NCBI RefSeq assembly: GCF_014653275.1
Contig: NZ_BNAL01000002.1
Coordinates: forward strand, 62,001-126,000
Direction of reading: 5' to 3'
DNA from: Deinococcus piscis
Lineage (GTDB): Bacteria > Deinococcota > Deinococci > Deinococcales > Deinococcaceae
Length of the DNA: 64,000 nucleotides
This document shows positions 35,782 to 47,828 of this stretch, piece after piece (within the stretch, counting starts at the first letter, position 1; each line of letters starts with the position of its first letter). The notes under the pieces were generated by a model. The model saw only the letters and a program-made list of their open reading frames with translations, was not told the origin of the DNA and ran no database searches. The position numbers were made by a program, and so were the translations under genes.

Positions 35782-36110
35782 GCGGCTGGCTGTGGCTGGC
35801 GCTGGCCGGACTGTTTGAAGTGGGCATGGCGACAGCGCTCAAGCTGAGCCAGATGCAGGGCGAGTACCGACTAGCTTTTATAGTGCTGGCTGTGCTCAGC
35901 TTCGAGTGCCTGGCGCGGGCCATTCGCACCATTCCACTGGGCCTGGCCTACGCCACTTGGACTGGCATAGGCGCGGTGGGGGCCATGCTGCTGGGAAACG
36001 TGCTGTTCGGAGAAACTCTGACCCCGCTGCGCCTGGGCTTGTTGGCGGCGCTGCTGGCCGCCCTGATCGGGCTCAAGCTGACAGCGCCAGCGCCACACGC
36101 TCAGGCCTAG
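35778..36110 (+). CDS. SMR-family transporter, subunit 2
   Basis: A 110-residue second SMR subunit starting with GTG at 35778 inside the stop of subunit 1. The essential Glu appears in FEVGMATALK, and YATWTGIGAVGAMLLGNVLFGE gives the helix 3-4 signature. Charged ends differ from subunit 1 (few Lys here), fitting opposite membrane orientation in a heterodimer. It converges on the SPFH gene with a 9-bp gap. Confidence 0.92.
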   Translation: MSGWLWLALAGLFEVGMATALKLSQMQGEYRLAFIVLAVLSFECLARAIRTIPLGLAYATWTGIGAVGAMLLGNVLFGETLTPLRLGLLAALLAALIGLKLTAPAPHAQA

Positions 36111-36119
36111 TGTTCAGAC

Positions 36120-37103
36120 CTAGCGCCCAGAGTTCAGGGTAGGCTGCGCGCCGCGCTCGGAGGTCAGCACCACCAGCAGGTTGTTCACCAGCTCGGCGCG
36201 GTTCTCGCGGTCCAGGTCCACCACACCGTCACGTTCCAGGCGCTCAATGGCCATCTGCACCATGCCCACGGCCCCTTCCACGATGACCTGCCGGGCCTGA
36301 AGCACCGCTTCGGCCTGCTGGCGCTGGAGCATGGCCGAAGCGATTTCCGGGGCGTAGGCCAGGTGGCTGATGCGCGCGTCCAGCACCTCTACCCCGGCCA
36401 GCGAGAGCCGGGCCTGGAGGTCTTCACGCAGGTAGTGGGCCACCTCATCGGGGCGGCCACGCAGACTCACCACCGGCTGGCCGTGCTCGTCCAGGCCATA
36501 CGCTTCATAAGCGAACGCCGTGCCCAGGTGCCGCAGCGCAGTTTCGGCCTGCACGTCCACAAAGGAATTGTAGTTCTCGACGTCAAAGGACGCCCGCGCC
36601 GTGTCCACCACCCGCCACACGATGACTGCGGCAATTTCGACGGGGTTGCCCGCCGCGTCGTTGACCTTGACCAGCTGACTCTGAAAGTTGCGAATGCGCA
36701 GGCTGATATCCTGCCGCCCGGCAAACGGATTGGCCCAGAAATAGCCATTTTGACGCACTGTGCCGATGTACCTGCCGAACAGGGTTAGGACCACAGCCTG
36801 ATTGGGAGCCACCACAAAGAACCCGCGCAGCAGCACCCCGGCCAGCGGAAACAGCAGCACCAGCGCGGGCACCAAGCCCACCGTCGCCACGGCACTGTTC
36901 AGCAGCGAACCCAGCAACTGCCACCCCACAAAGAGCAGGGCAGCGGTGGCCAGCAGCATCAGCGCAAAGGCGACGAACCCGTTGACCGCGAACGCCGGGC
37001 GCTCCTGCGAGGCGCGGTGGCCACTGCTGACCGGCAACTCGGAATGTTCGGGCATGTCCGGGACGGGACGACCCACCGGCGGCCTGGATTCAGGAGAGGT
37101 CAT
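36120..37103 (-). CDS. SPFH/Band 7 domain membrane protein
   Basis: A 327-residue protein. Cytoplasmic N-terminus, two membrane helices (about 44-65 and 76-95), then a Band 7 domain ([33 protein letters not shown], then [24 protein letters not shown]), and a coiled C-terminus ([27 protein letters not shown]). It resembles flotillin/HflK-like scaffold proteins of the prokaryotic SPFH class; no protease gene adjoins it. TACACT (37115-37110) lies 6 nt before the ATG, a leaderless start. Confidence 0.9.
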   Translation of the reverse strand: MTSPESRPPVGRPVPDMPEHSELPVSSGHRASQERPAFAVNGFVAFALMLLATAALLFVGWQLLGSLLNSAVATVGLVPALVLLFPLAGVLLRGFFVVAPNQAVVLTLFGRYIGTVRQNGYFWANPFAGRQDISLRIRNFQSQLVKVNDAAGNPVEIAAVIVWRVVDTARASFDVENYNSFVDVQAETALRHLGTAFAYEAYGLDEHGQPVVSLRGRPDEVAHYLREDLQARLSLAGVEVLDARISHLAYAPEIASAMLQRQQAEAVLQARQVIVEGAVGMVQMAIERLERDGVVDLDRENRAELVNNLLVVLTSERGAQPTLNSGR

Positions 37104-37212
37104 GCGGTCAGTGTAGCGGAGGTAGACCAGGCATCAGAGGAATGTCGGCGGCATAGGTGTTCGAGGGCTGCCACAGGCGTCCCCTCATTCTCTGTTGAGC
37201 ACTACTTCTCAG

Positions 37213-37250
37213 CTGATATATGAACATCTATTCAGATATTCAGGTACATT
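37213..37250 (+). promoter_or_regulatory. metal-ATPase promoter with ArsR/SmtB-like operator
   Basis: An imperfect inverted repeat, ATATGAA-catcta-TTCAGATAT (37218-37239), lies between TGAACA (37221-37226, possible -35) and the -10 TACATT (37245-37250). The ATG at 37257 is 6 nt beyond the -10. A- and T-rich repeats of this type bind ArsR/SmtB/CadC repressors, and the operon's second gene encodes one. Confidence 0.62.
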
Positions 37251-37256
37251 AGGGCC

Positions 37257-39386
37257 ATGCCTGACTCTCCCCTCCTGACTTACCGCGTTCAGGGCATGGA
37301 TTGCCCCACCTGCGCACGCACCGTGGACGGCGCACTGTGCCGCCTGCCGGGCGTAAGCGGGGTGCAGCTGAACCACGCGTCGCAGCGGCTTCAGCTCACG
37401 CTGGACGAAGCGCTGACCAGCCGCACCCGCTTGGAGGCCGAGCTGCGGGCCTTGGGGCACCCGGCCACGCTGGAGCAGGGTCCGTCTGGCTCACCCCATC
37501 CGCTGACGCACGGGCCCGCCTGGTACGCCACACCCAAAGGCCGCCTGCTGCTGCTGAGCGCCGGAAGTGTGGGACTGGCCACACTCGCAGCGCTGATCTC
37601 CCCGGCCAGTGCGCCAGTGGCTTTCTCGGCAGCCGCTCTGGTGGCGGTGGCCCCGCTGGCCCGCCAGGCCTGGGCAGCGGCGCGGCGCGGCACTCCCTTT
37701 TCCATCCATACCCTGGTGACTGTGGCCGTGGTGGGCGCAGTCCTGATTGGCGAGGCTGCTGAGGGCGCGGCGGTGGTGGCCCTGTTCGCCGTGGGTGAAT
37801 GGCTGGAAGGCTTCGCGGCGGGGCGGGCGCGGCGGGGCATTGAGGCGCTGGCCGCCCTGACACCGCGCACCGCGCAGCTGCTCGAAGGCGGCGTGCTGCG
37901 TGAAGTCAGCGCGGACAGCTTGCAGCCAGGGCAGTGCGTGCAGGTGGCGGCTGGGGCGCGGGTGCCCGCCGACGGGGTGATTCGGGCTGGTGTCTCCAGC
38001 CTGGACAACAGCGCGGTGACGGGCGAAAGCATGCCGGTGCGCCGGGAACCAGGCGCTGAGGTGTACGCAGGCAGTGTGAACGGTGAAGGGGTGCTGGAAA
38101 TAGAAGTGATCCGCCCGGCCAGTGACGGCACCGTGGCCCGCATTGCCCGGCTGGTGGAACAGGCAGCCCAGGACAAAGCCCCCACCGAGCGCCTGATGGA
38201 CCGCTTCAGCCGCCTGTACACGCCGCTGGTGCTGCTGGCCGGGCTCCTCACCGCTGCGCTGCCGCCCCTGCTGACCGGAGCCGAGTGGCTGCTCTGGCTG
38301 TACAAAGCGCTGGCGCTGCTGCTGATTGGGTGCCCGTGCGCCCTGGTCCTGAGCGTACCCGCAGCCATGACCAGTGCCCTGAGCGCAGGCGCACGCCGGG
38401 GCCTGCTGGTGAGCAGCGGAGCGGTTCTAGAAACCCTAGCTGGGATTCGCACAGTCGCCTTTGACAAAACCGGCACCCTCACTGCCGGACATCCGCAGGT
38501 CACAGCTGTCCTGGGTCTCGCTGGCCTGAGCGAAGACGAGGTACTGCAACTGGCCGCAGCGGTTGAAAGCGGCAGCACCCACCCGCTGGCACAGGCCATT
38601 CAGGCGGCGGCGCAGGAGCGCGGGCTCCACATCCCTGCTGCCACTGGAGCACAGACCCTGGGGGGGCGCGGGGTTCAGGCGGTGGTGGAGGGCCAGCGCC
38701 TAAGCGTGTCCTCGCCGCGCTTTGCCCAGACCACCGTAGAGATTAGCTCTGAGCTGCGCGGGCGCATAGCTGCGCTGGAAGGGGCTGGACACACCGTGAG
38801 CGTGCTGCATTCAGACACTCAGGCGCTGGGGGTGCTGGCCCTACGCGACCAGACCCGGCCCGAAGCAGCGGCGACCCTGGCACGGCTGCGAAAGCTGGGC
38901 GTGCAGAGCGTCATGCTCACCGGCGACAATGCCCGTACAGCGGCAGCGGTGGCCGGTGAGTTGGGCATCCGCTGGGCCGAGGCCGAACTGCTGCCCGAGG
39001 ACAAGCTGCGAATCATCGGGCAGCTGCCTGGGCCGGTGGCGATGGTGGGCGACGGCATCAATGACGCCCCCGCCCTGGCCCGTGCCGACGCCAGCATCGC
39101 GATGGGCGGCGGCACCGATGTGGCTCTGGAAACGGCAGGCGCGGCGCTGCTCTCCGGGCGGCTAAGCGGCGTGGCCGAGCTGCTGGAACTGGGGCGAGCC
39201 ACCCTGAACAACATCCGGATCAACATTGCCCTGGCTCTGGGCCTCAAGGCCATTTTCCTGGTCACCACGCTGCTGGGCTATACCGGGCTGTGGCTGGCGG
39301 TCCTGGCCGATACCGGAGCCACAGTGCTGGTGACTCTGAATGCACTGCGGCTGCTGCGCTGGCGCCCCCGGGAGGAAGCCGCATGA
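37257..39386 (+). CDS. P1B-2 type Zn/Cd/Pb-transporting ATPase (ZntA/CadA)
   Basis: A 709-residue P-type ATPase. The N-terminal HMA domain has GMDCPTC (about 14-20). The membrane CPC motif is in IGCPCALVLSVP, phosphorylation site DKTGTL, nucleotide HP motif STHPLAQAI and hinge GDGINDAPALA. A Lys in LGLKAIFLVTTLLG (TM7) and an Asp in LADTGATVLVTLNALRLL (TM8) are the P1B-2 signature, which indicates divalent Zn/Cd/Pb export. A leaderless start is likely. The CadC-type gene follows with a 4-bp overlap, so the sensor is made with the pump. Confidence 0.94.
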   Translation: MPDSPLLTYRVQGMDCPTCARTVDGALCRLPGVSGVQLNHASQRLQLTLDEALTSRTRLEAELRALGHPATLEQGPSGSPHPLTHGPAWYATPKGRLLLLSAGSVGLATLAALISPASAPVAFSAAALVAVAPLARQAWAAARRGTPFSIHTLVTVAVVGAVLIGEAAEGAAVVALFAVGEWLEGFAAGRARRGIEALAALTPRTAQLLEGGVLREVSADSLQPGQCVQVAAGARVPADGVIRAGVSSLDNSAVTGESMPVRREPGAEVYAGSVNGEGVLEIEVIRPASDGTVARIARLVEQAAQDKAPTERLMDRFSRLYTPLVLLAGLLTAALPPLLTGAEWLLWLYKALALLLIGCPCALVLSVPAAMTSALSAGARRGLLVSSGAVLETLAGIRTVAFDKTGTLTAGHPQVTAVLGLAGLSEDEVLQLAAAVESGSTHPLAQAIQAAAQERGLHIPAATGAQTLGGRGVQAVVEGQRLSVSSPRFAQTTVEISSELRGRIAALEGAGHTVSVLHSDTQALGVLALRDQTRPEAAATLARLRKLGVQSVMLTGDNARTAAAVAGELGIRWAEAELLPEDKLRIIGQLPGPVAMVGDGINDAPALARADASIAMGGGTDVALETAGAALLSGRLSGVAELLELGRATLNNIRINIALALGLKAIFLVTTLLGYTGLWLAVLADTGATVLVTLNALRLLRWRPREEAA

Positions 39387-39751
39387 CCGATAGGTGTGAG
39401 GTGCGCTGCGTTCACCCGCAGGCGGTGGCCGCAGCGCAGCAGACCATGCCCAGCGAGGACGTGGTGGCAGGCTCGGCGGAAATGTTCCGGCTGCTGGGCG
39501 ACCCAGGGCGGCTGCGGCTGCTGCTGGCGCTGCGCGGCGGTGAGCTGTGTGTGTGTGACCTGGCCGCCGTCACCGGCGCTTCGGAAAGCAGCGTAAGCCA
39601 CTCGCTGCGGCTGCTGCGGGCCAACCGGGCCGTGCGGAGCCGCCGGGAGGGCCGCAACATGTACTACGCCCTACATGACGGCCACATCGAACAACTGCTG
39701 GATATGATGACAGCGCATATGGGAGAACCCCGTGACCACTTTAGTGACTAA
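39383..39751 (+). CDS. CadC/SmtB-type ArsR-family metal sensor
   Basis: A 122-residue winged-helix repressor. Metal site alpha-3N appears complete: Cys5 and Cys9 near the N-terminus (DRCEVRC) with Cys-Val-Cys in ELCVCDL. The alpha-5 site is also complete: D-G-H ... H-x-x-E in LHDGHIEQLLDMMTAHMGE. Having both sites is a CadC feature: Cd/Pb at alpha-3N, Zn at alpha-5. The recognition helix lies in SESSVSHSLRLLR. It starts at ATG 39383 with GGAGGAAG upstream, overlapping the ATPase stop. Confidence 0.93.
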   Translation: MTDRCEVRCVHPQAVAAAQQTMPSEDVVAGSAEMFRLLGDPGRLRLLLALRGGELCVCDLAAVTGASESSVSHSLRLLRANRAVRSRREGRNMYYALHDGHIEQLLDMMTAHMGEPRDHFSD

Positions 39752-40181
39752 CCCGAAAGCTAAGCGACCATCCATCCTTTTCGCTGCTGCACTGCTGGCC
39801 CTGCTGGGACTGGCGGGCAGCTGGTGGCTCACCGAGCGGCAGTGGTTGGGGGGGCTTTACTGCTTCGAACAGCCTGGGCAGGTTTGGGGTCTGGCCCCAC
39901 TCCCAGCTGGCCTGACCCCGGAGTGCCCGGCATCCAGCAGCTACCGCCGGGAAGTGCGCCAGGGCCTGGGCCGTGTGGAGCAGTTCCGCCTCACCGGCTG
40001 GCAGCCCCGCGCCCTGCTGGATACCTTTACGGAGGCTGGCTACCTGCCCCAGACCGACGACCTGATGAGCAGCGATTACTCGGCTTTTCTGGCACGCGGC
40101 ACAGACCGGATTCAGTACAGCGCAGTGCGCCAGGGCAACCAGACCCTGATTACGGTGAGTGGCGTGCCGCAGCGGCCCTAG
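39732..40181 (+). CDS. single-pass membrane-anchored protein, unknown
   Basis: A 149-residue protein with a hydrophobic helix (ILFAAALLALLGLAGSWW, about 15-32) and a soluble part with two Cys (LYCFEQ, LTPECP) that could form a disulphide outside the cell. No family was recognised. The GTG at 39732 overlaps the sensor gene by 20 bp; a second GTG four codons on is possible. Its place at the end of the metal operon suggests, but does not show, a link with metal stress. Confidence 0.65.
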   Translation: MTTLVTNPKAKRPSILFAAALLALLGLAGSWWLTERQWLGGLYCFEQPGQVWGLAPLPAGLTPECPASSSYRREVRQGLGRVEQFRLTGWQPRALLDTFTEAGYLPQTDDLMSSDYSAFLARGTDRIQYSAVRQGNQTLITVSGVPQRP

Positions 40182-40208
40182 AGACCAAGGAACGCCTAGC
40201 CTACATGC

Positions 40209-40250
40209 AAAAAAAGCGGCGGGCCCCGCCGATTGGCTGGGGCCCGCCGC
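40209..40250. terminator. strong terminator between metal operon and HU gene
   Basis: GCGGCGGGCCCC (40216-40227) pairs with GGGGCCCGCCGC (40239-40250). On the reverse strand it runs into seven T (40215-40209), ending the HU gene; on the forward strand the stem ends with TTC only. Confidence 0.88.
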
Positions 40251-40270
40251 TTCACAGTCTAAGTCTAGAC

Positions 40271-40591
40271 TTAGAGGTTGCCCTTCAGGGTGGTGGCCAC
40301 TTTGAAGGCCACTTTCTTGCCAGCGGGGATCTGGATCTTCTCGGTGGTGCCGGGCTTCACGCCGGTGCGGGCAGCGGTTTCCTTGACGCTCAGGGTGCCC
40401 AGGCCGGGCAGGCCCACGGACTGGCCGCCGCGCAGGGCTTCCACAACGGTGTCCAGCATGGTGCTGACGGCTTCATCAGCCTGCTTCTTGGTCAGACCAG
40501 TTTGCTCGGCCACTTTCTCCACCAGCTGGGACTTGTTCATCTTCTCCGCAGGAGCTGCTGCGGCTTTGCCTTTGCTTGCTTTTTTCGTCAT
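40271..40591 (-). CDS. HU-family DNA-binding protein
   Basis: A 106-residue histone-like protein. Residues 1-16 form a Lys/Ala-rich tail ([17 protein letters not shown]), then comes the HU fold [25 protein letters not shown] and the beta-arm part [35 protein letters not shown]. An N-terminal extension of this kind is typical of Deinococcus HU. The ATG at 40591 is used; an in-frame start 9 codons earlier lacks support. Nucleoid compaction is the expected role. Confidence 0.93.
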   Translation of the reverse strand: MTKKASKGKAAAAPAEKMNKSQLVEKVAEQTGLTKKQADEAVSTMLDTVVEALRGGQSVGLPGLGTLSVKETAARTGVKPGTTEKIQIPAGKKVAFKVATTLKGNL

Positions 40592-40789
40592 AGGCGCAGT
40601 TTGCACGGCACGCTGCAAAATGTCTAGTCGGCAACACTATCAGGCTGCCGCCATCTCCTTATAGAAACCTTCATTTTGTGAGCCGGGATTGGGTCTGTCA
40701 GAGCCAAAAACAATGTCTGACACGCAGGTCATAAATTTAGAGTCAGCCAACTTCATCCACGGCGGTCCCTCAAGGTGCAAGGTGGAGTG

Positions 40790-42460
40790 ATGCAGCCTAT
40801 TTCACATCTACAGTCCTCCTGGCGAACCTCAGTCACGCTCGGCGCTCTGCTCACGCTGTCGCTCACCGCGTGCGGCGGTACCCCAGCGCCTGCGCCCGGG
40901 ACTCCCAACCCCAGCACTGTCAGGATCAGTGGCAACGTGACGCTCCCGCAGGGCAGCCTCGCTCTGGGCGCACAGAGCGTAAAAACCACAGGGGAACAGG
41001 CACAGAACCCGGTTGGACAGGGAGGAGCAGACTGGAGCGCCCCACACGTTCCCGGCGAGCTGCTGGTGTCCTCGGGCGGTTTGTCGGCGCAGGCGGTCAA
41101 TACCCGCCTCGGCGGACTCCACCAAGAGCACTTGAGCCAACTGAATATGATTCGCGTGCAGACCTCTGACCCGCAGGAACTGGCGCAGCAGTTGGCCGCC
41201 GAGGGTGTCTCCTCGCAGCCCAACTACCTCTATACGGCGCTGGCGATTCCAAACGATCCAGGCTTTCCGGGCAGGGCAGGCGTCCAGATCGGCGAAGGCC
41301 AGCAGCATCAAACCTACCTGACACAGATTGGGGCTGCTGAAGGCTGGGCACAGCTGGGGGCGGCTCCTGCGGGAGCACTCACCGCAGTGCTGGACACCGG
41401 CGTGGACCTCGGTCACCCGGACCTCAGGGGAAGACTGGCGAGCGGGTACGATACCTGCTCAGTCCTGGCGGATGCCAATTGCCAGGGCGAAGACGGCAAC
41501 CCTTCCGAGGTCAAAGCGGGGCAGACGGGGCACGGCACAGCCATGACCGGCATGATCGCAGCGGCTACCAACAATGGCCTGGGCCTGAGCGGGATGACGT
41601 GGCAGGGGCAGGCCATTCCCATCAAGGTGTTCGGAGACAACGGCCAGACCTCATCAGCCACCACGGTCAGCCTGGCCAGCGGCATCGCCAAAGCTGTGGA
41701 CCTCAAGGCCCGCGTGATCAACATGAGCCTGGGCATTCCGAAGCTCAACACCGACCCCAAAGTGCATGAGCAACTGCTGCGGGCCGCCAACGCCGATATC
41801 CTGATGATTTCGTCTGTTGGCAACACTCCTGGAGATGGCATCTACTTCCCGGCCAACCATCCCACAGTCATGGCCGTCGGTGCGGTCAACCCTGCCGGGC
41901 AGATGTCGTGCTTCAGCGCCCGGCCCCAAAGTGGACAGACGCTGGACCTGCTGGCCCCCGGCGGCGAGTACGGCTGTGACCGCCCCACCCACCAACTGCT
42001 GGAACTCGCGCCTGGAGGGTATCAGCTGGGCATCGGCACTTCCGAAGCAAGTGCACTGACCAGCGGGGCAGCCTCGCTGATTCGGGCGGCTTATCCGGGC
42101 CTGAGTGCAGCGCAGGTGCGGCAAGCGCTGGTCACGGGCGGCAAGCCCACCGACTCGGCCCAGCCGCAGCTGAACCTGCCGGGCGCACTGGCCGCAGCCA
42201 AAGCCCTGGTGGGAACCCCAGCGCCTCCCCAGCCGGTCTATTACGACCTGACTGTGCAGGCTTACCAAAATGGAAAAGCCGTCGGTGCCCCCTTTCAGAA
42301 GGTAGGCCAGCAGCTGACATCACTCAGCTTGCCCTATGAACTGAATGTGCTTCAGGGCACCTATGAACTGCGGGCCGTGGTGGACACCTCCAAGGCGTCC
42401 TACAGCGGCAAAACCACGGCGTCTGCTCCCGCAAGCGGCGTCAATATCACCGTGCAGTAA
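40790..42460 (+). CDS. secreted subtilisin-like serine protease (S8), lipoprotein
   Basis: A 556-residue protein. Lipoprotein signal with lipobox LSLTAC (Cys about 28). A propeptide-like region (about 80-150) precedes the S8 catalytic domain: Asp in LTAVLDTGVDLGHPDL, His in GHGTAMTGMIAA, oxyanion region VINMSLGI, and Ser in IGTSEASALTSGAASL. The usual GTSMA is GTSEA here. The C-terminal 90 residues look like a beta-sandwich. ATG 40790 has AAGGTGGA just upstream. Likely an envelope-bound protease for peptide nutrition. Confidence 0.92.
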   Translation: MQPISHLQSSWRTSVTLGALLTLSLTACGGTPAPAPGTPNPSTVRISGNVTLPQGSLALGAQSVKTTGEQAQNPVGQGGADWSAPHVPGELLVSSGGLSAQAVNTRLGGLHQEHLSQLNMIRVQTSDPQELAQQLAAEGVSSQPNYLYTALAIPNDPGFPGRAGVQIGEGQQHQTYLTQIGAAEGWAQLGAAPAGALTAVLDTGVDLGHPDLRGRLASGYDTCSVLADANCQGEDGNPSEVKAGQTGHGTAMTGMIAAATNNGLGLSGMTWQGQAIPIKVFGDNGQTSSATTVSLASGIAKAVDLKARVINMSLGIPKLNTDPKVHEQLLRAANADILMISSVGNTPGDGIYFPANHPTVMAVGAVNPAGQMSCFSARPQSGQTLDLLAPGGEYGCDRPTHQLLELAPGGYQLGIGTSEASALTSGAASLIRAAYPGLSAAQVRQALVTGGKPTDSAQPQLNLPGALAAAKALVGTPAPPQPVYYDLTVQAYQNGKAVGAPFQKVGQQLTSLSLPYELNVLQGTYELRAVVDTSKASYSGKTTASAPASGVNITVQ

Positions 42461-42478
42461 GTGCAGTAGCGCCGGAAG

Positions 42479-43270
42479 TCAGGGCCGGTAGGTGTCTGCC
42501 AGCCGCTCGGCTCCGGCATACACGGTCAGGCGACCATGACGCGCAAAGCCGCACAGCAACAGCCCAAATGCCTGTGCGGTCTGGGCGGCCAGGGTGGTGG
42601 CGGCTCCCACGCCCACTACAGCCCCGATTTCGGCCAACACAGCCTTCTGGGCGATTTCGTAGCCCAAGCGACTGCTGATGACCAGCACGCTTGCCGGACG
42701 GTGCAGCGCCGGGCGGTCCAGCGCCCAGCCGATGACCTTGTCGGCAGCGTTGTGCCGCCCGATGTCCTCAAACAGGCAGAGGGGGTCTGCGCGGCCAGGA
42801 ATAAAGAGGGCCGCGCCGTGCAGCCCCCCACTGGCCGCAAAGCCGGCCTGACCGGCCCGCAGCCGCTCTGGCAAAGCGGCCAGCCAGGCCGGATCCAACG
42901 GCGGGCCAGGCGGCAAATCTCCAGTCCGCAGCAGCAAGCGCTCAATGCTGCCGCTGCCGCAGATACCGCAGGCACTGGACGCATGGCGCGCCGCGTAATC
43001 GGGCGGCACCTCACCTGACAGCACCCACAGATTGGGGTTCTCCGGGTGCGGCGTGAGGTCGCCGGACAGCCCTTCGGCGTGGAGCCAGCCGCGCAGCAGT
43101 TCACGGTCCGCACCGGGAGTCCGCATCAGCACCGCCAGGGGGCGCTCCAGGCCCGCTGCATCCCGCCCGCGCAGCTCCAGCGGTTCTTCTACGGCCACCA
43201 GGTCGCTGATCGGCTCCTCCAGGCCAGTCGGTCCGAAGCGCTGCACCGGCCAGGGGTCATTCAGGGCCAT
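42479..43270 (-). CDS. fdhD: FdhD sulfur carrier for formate dehydrogenase
   Basis: A 263-residue protein that transfers sulfur from a cysteine desulfurase to the molybdenum cofactor of formate dehydrogenase. The FdhD motif CGICGSGS (about residues 100-107) contains the reactive Cys pair, and SRLGYEIAQKAVLAEI plus HNAADKVIGWAL are family blocks. It is the last gene of the fdhA-DUF1641-fdhD order and converges on the S8 protease with an 18-bp gap. Confidence 0.94.
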   Translation of the reverse strand: MALNDPWPVQRFGPTGLEEPISDLVAVEEPLELRGRDAAGLERPLAVLMRTPGADRELLRGWLHAEGLSGDLTPHPENPNLWVLSGEVPPDYAARHASSACGICGSGSIERLLLRTGDLPPGPPLDPAWLAALPERLRAGQAGFAASGGLHGAALFIPGRADPLCLFEDIGRHNAADKVIGWALDRPALHRPASVLVISSRLGYEIAQKAVLAEIGAVVGVGAATTLAAQTAQAFGLLLCGFARHGRLTVYAGAERLADTYRP

Positions 43271-43291
43271 CTGTGGCCTCTGTTCCTGCCT

Positions 43292-43765
43292 CTAATGGCC
43301 CTGCTCTCCGCGTTGGCGCAGGCCAGCGCCCATGCCGCGCAGCAGTCCGAAGACCGCCCCCAGGGCCAGCTGCACGTCCGGGTCGGCCAGTTGCCGCAGA
43401 GCCCCTGCAGGCGTGACCCGCTCTCCTGCCTCGACACTGCGGGCTGCCTCACGTACGCCGCCGCTCAGAGCGCCCAGCAGAACTTGCAACTCGGCGGGGT
43501 CCAGCGACCCGGCCAGCTTGCCCAGTTCCACCACATTCCTGATGACGTTGGTGCCCGTTTCGCCGGTCACTTTATCTAGGGCCGCCGCTGTCAGGCCCTC
43601 ACTCCCGCGCAGCAGCTTGAGCGCCAGGTCCAGGCCGCCGCGCTGGTGCAGCTCGGTCAGCAGTTCCAGGGCTTCGGCCAGGGCTGGTTCGGCCTGCGCC
43701 GTGGCCGCGCCCAGCTTCTCGGCAGGGGTAGGCGGGTGCGGGGTGTATTCAATTGCTTTTGCCAT
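43292..43765 (-). CDS. DUF1641 protein linked to formate dehydrogenase
   Basis: A 157-residue protein with the DUF1641 core GLDLALKLLRGSEGLTAAALD to LGALSGGVREA and the closing LADPDVQLALGAVFGLLRGMGAG. In Bacillus the same family (YrhD) lies beside a formate dehydrogenase gene, so a role in assembly or electron transfer of FdhA is likely but unproven. AAGGAG precedes the ATG. It lies 85 nt after fdhA and 21 nt before fdhD. Confidence 0.9.
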   Translation of the reverse strand: MAKAIEYTPHPPTPAEKLGAATAQAEPALAEALELLTELHQRGGLDLALKLLRGSEGLTAAALDKVTGETGTNVIRNVVELGKLAGSLDPAELQVLLGALSGGVREAARSVEAGERVTPAGALRQLADPDVQLALGAVFGLLRGMGAGLRQRGEQGH

Positions 43766-43850
43766 AAGTTCTCCTTGGAGGAAAGCCCCAGGGAAGAAGG
43801 GAAGGAAGCGGCGAAGCTCGCCTCAGGGTTCCCCTCTCCCCCGTGTGTGC

Positions 43851-46973
<3,123 letters not shown>

Positions 46974-47140
46974 GAGAGCTGAAAGTGGCAGAGCGAAGGC
47001 CGAAATGCGCGGGGAGTTCACTATACGTCGGCACTCCCCCCTAGAGGACTGGAAAACATCACTCTTTTTTGGGGGGTGGGCGCACTCCGGTGGCCACTTT
47101 GCGCTTGCATGACCTGGGTAAGCGCTGTGGGCCTTCTTTT

Positions 47141-47159
47141 TAGACCCAGTTCGGGTCTA
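47141..47159. promoter_or_regulatory. palindrome between fdhA and paoA
   Basis: TAGACCC-agttc-GGGTCTA is a perfect 7+5+7 inverted repeat in the 250-bp divergent gap. It is well placed for a regulator that controls one or both molybdoenzyme operons. No regulator gene adjoins it. Confidence 0.5.
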
Positions 47160-47270
47160 TCCGCCTGGGCAACACCTGGGAACCATGCGTAGGCTCCCCG
47201 CCCACCCAAACTTAATCCTGCACAAAGGAATTCCGCGTGTGAGGAGGGAGAAGCGCTGCTAGCCTGCGGC

Positions 47271-47828
47271 ATGACCCACACCACTTCTCACGGGTCCACC
47301 GACCTTCAACTTCCGCGCAGCGTGCGGGTAGAACTGACGGTCAACGGGCAGCCTAAGCAGCTTGAACTGGACCCCCGCGTCTCCCTTCTGGACGCCCTGC
47401 GCGAGCACCTGCACCTCACCGGCACCAAGAAAGGCTGCGACCACGGGCAGTGCGGTGCCTGCACAGTGCTGGTGGGCGGCAAGCGCCTCAACTCCTGCCT
47501 GTCGCTGGCCGTGATGCATGACGGCGACGAAGTCACCACCATCGAGAGCCTGGGCACACCGGACGACCTGCACCCCATGCAGGCGGCTTTTGTGGAGTGC
47601 GACGGCTTTCAGTGCGGCTACTGCACACCCGGTCAAATCATGTCGGCGCTGGGCACGCTGGACGAGCTGGAGCGCGGCATTCCCAGTCATGTGACCGCCG
47701 ATCTGAACACTGTGGAGTACAGCGACGACGAGGTGCGTGAGCGCATGAGCGGCAACATCTGCCGCTGCGCCGCTTACCCCAACATTGTGCGGGCTGTGCG
47801 CTCGGTGCATGAAGGAGGACAGGAATGA
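47271..47828 (+). CDS. paoA: aldehyde oxidoreductase, [2Fe-2S] subunit (PaoA/YagT)
   Basis: A 185-residue electron-transfer subunit of a xanthine-oxidase-family enzyme. The plant-type cluster is in [14 protein letters not shown] with C-terminal Cys of LNSCLS. The second cluster is [10 protein letters not shown] and [10 protein letters not shown]. The first 20 residues are a short tail, not a twin-arginine signal, so the enzyme is probably cytoplasmic, unlike E. coli PaoABC. TAGCCT lies 5 nt before the ATG. The stop overlaps the paoB start (ATGA). Confidence 0.93.
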   Translation: MTHTTSHGSTDLQLPRSVRVELTVNGQPKQLELDPRVSLLDALREHLHLTGTKKGCDHGQCGACTVLVGGKRLNSCLSLAVMHDGDEVTTIESLGTPDDLHPMQAAFVECDGFQCGYCTPGQIMSALGTLDELERGIPSHVTADLNTVEYSDDEVRERMSGNICRCAAYPNIVRAVRSVHEGGQE

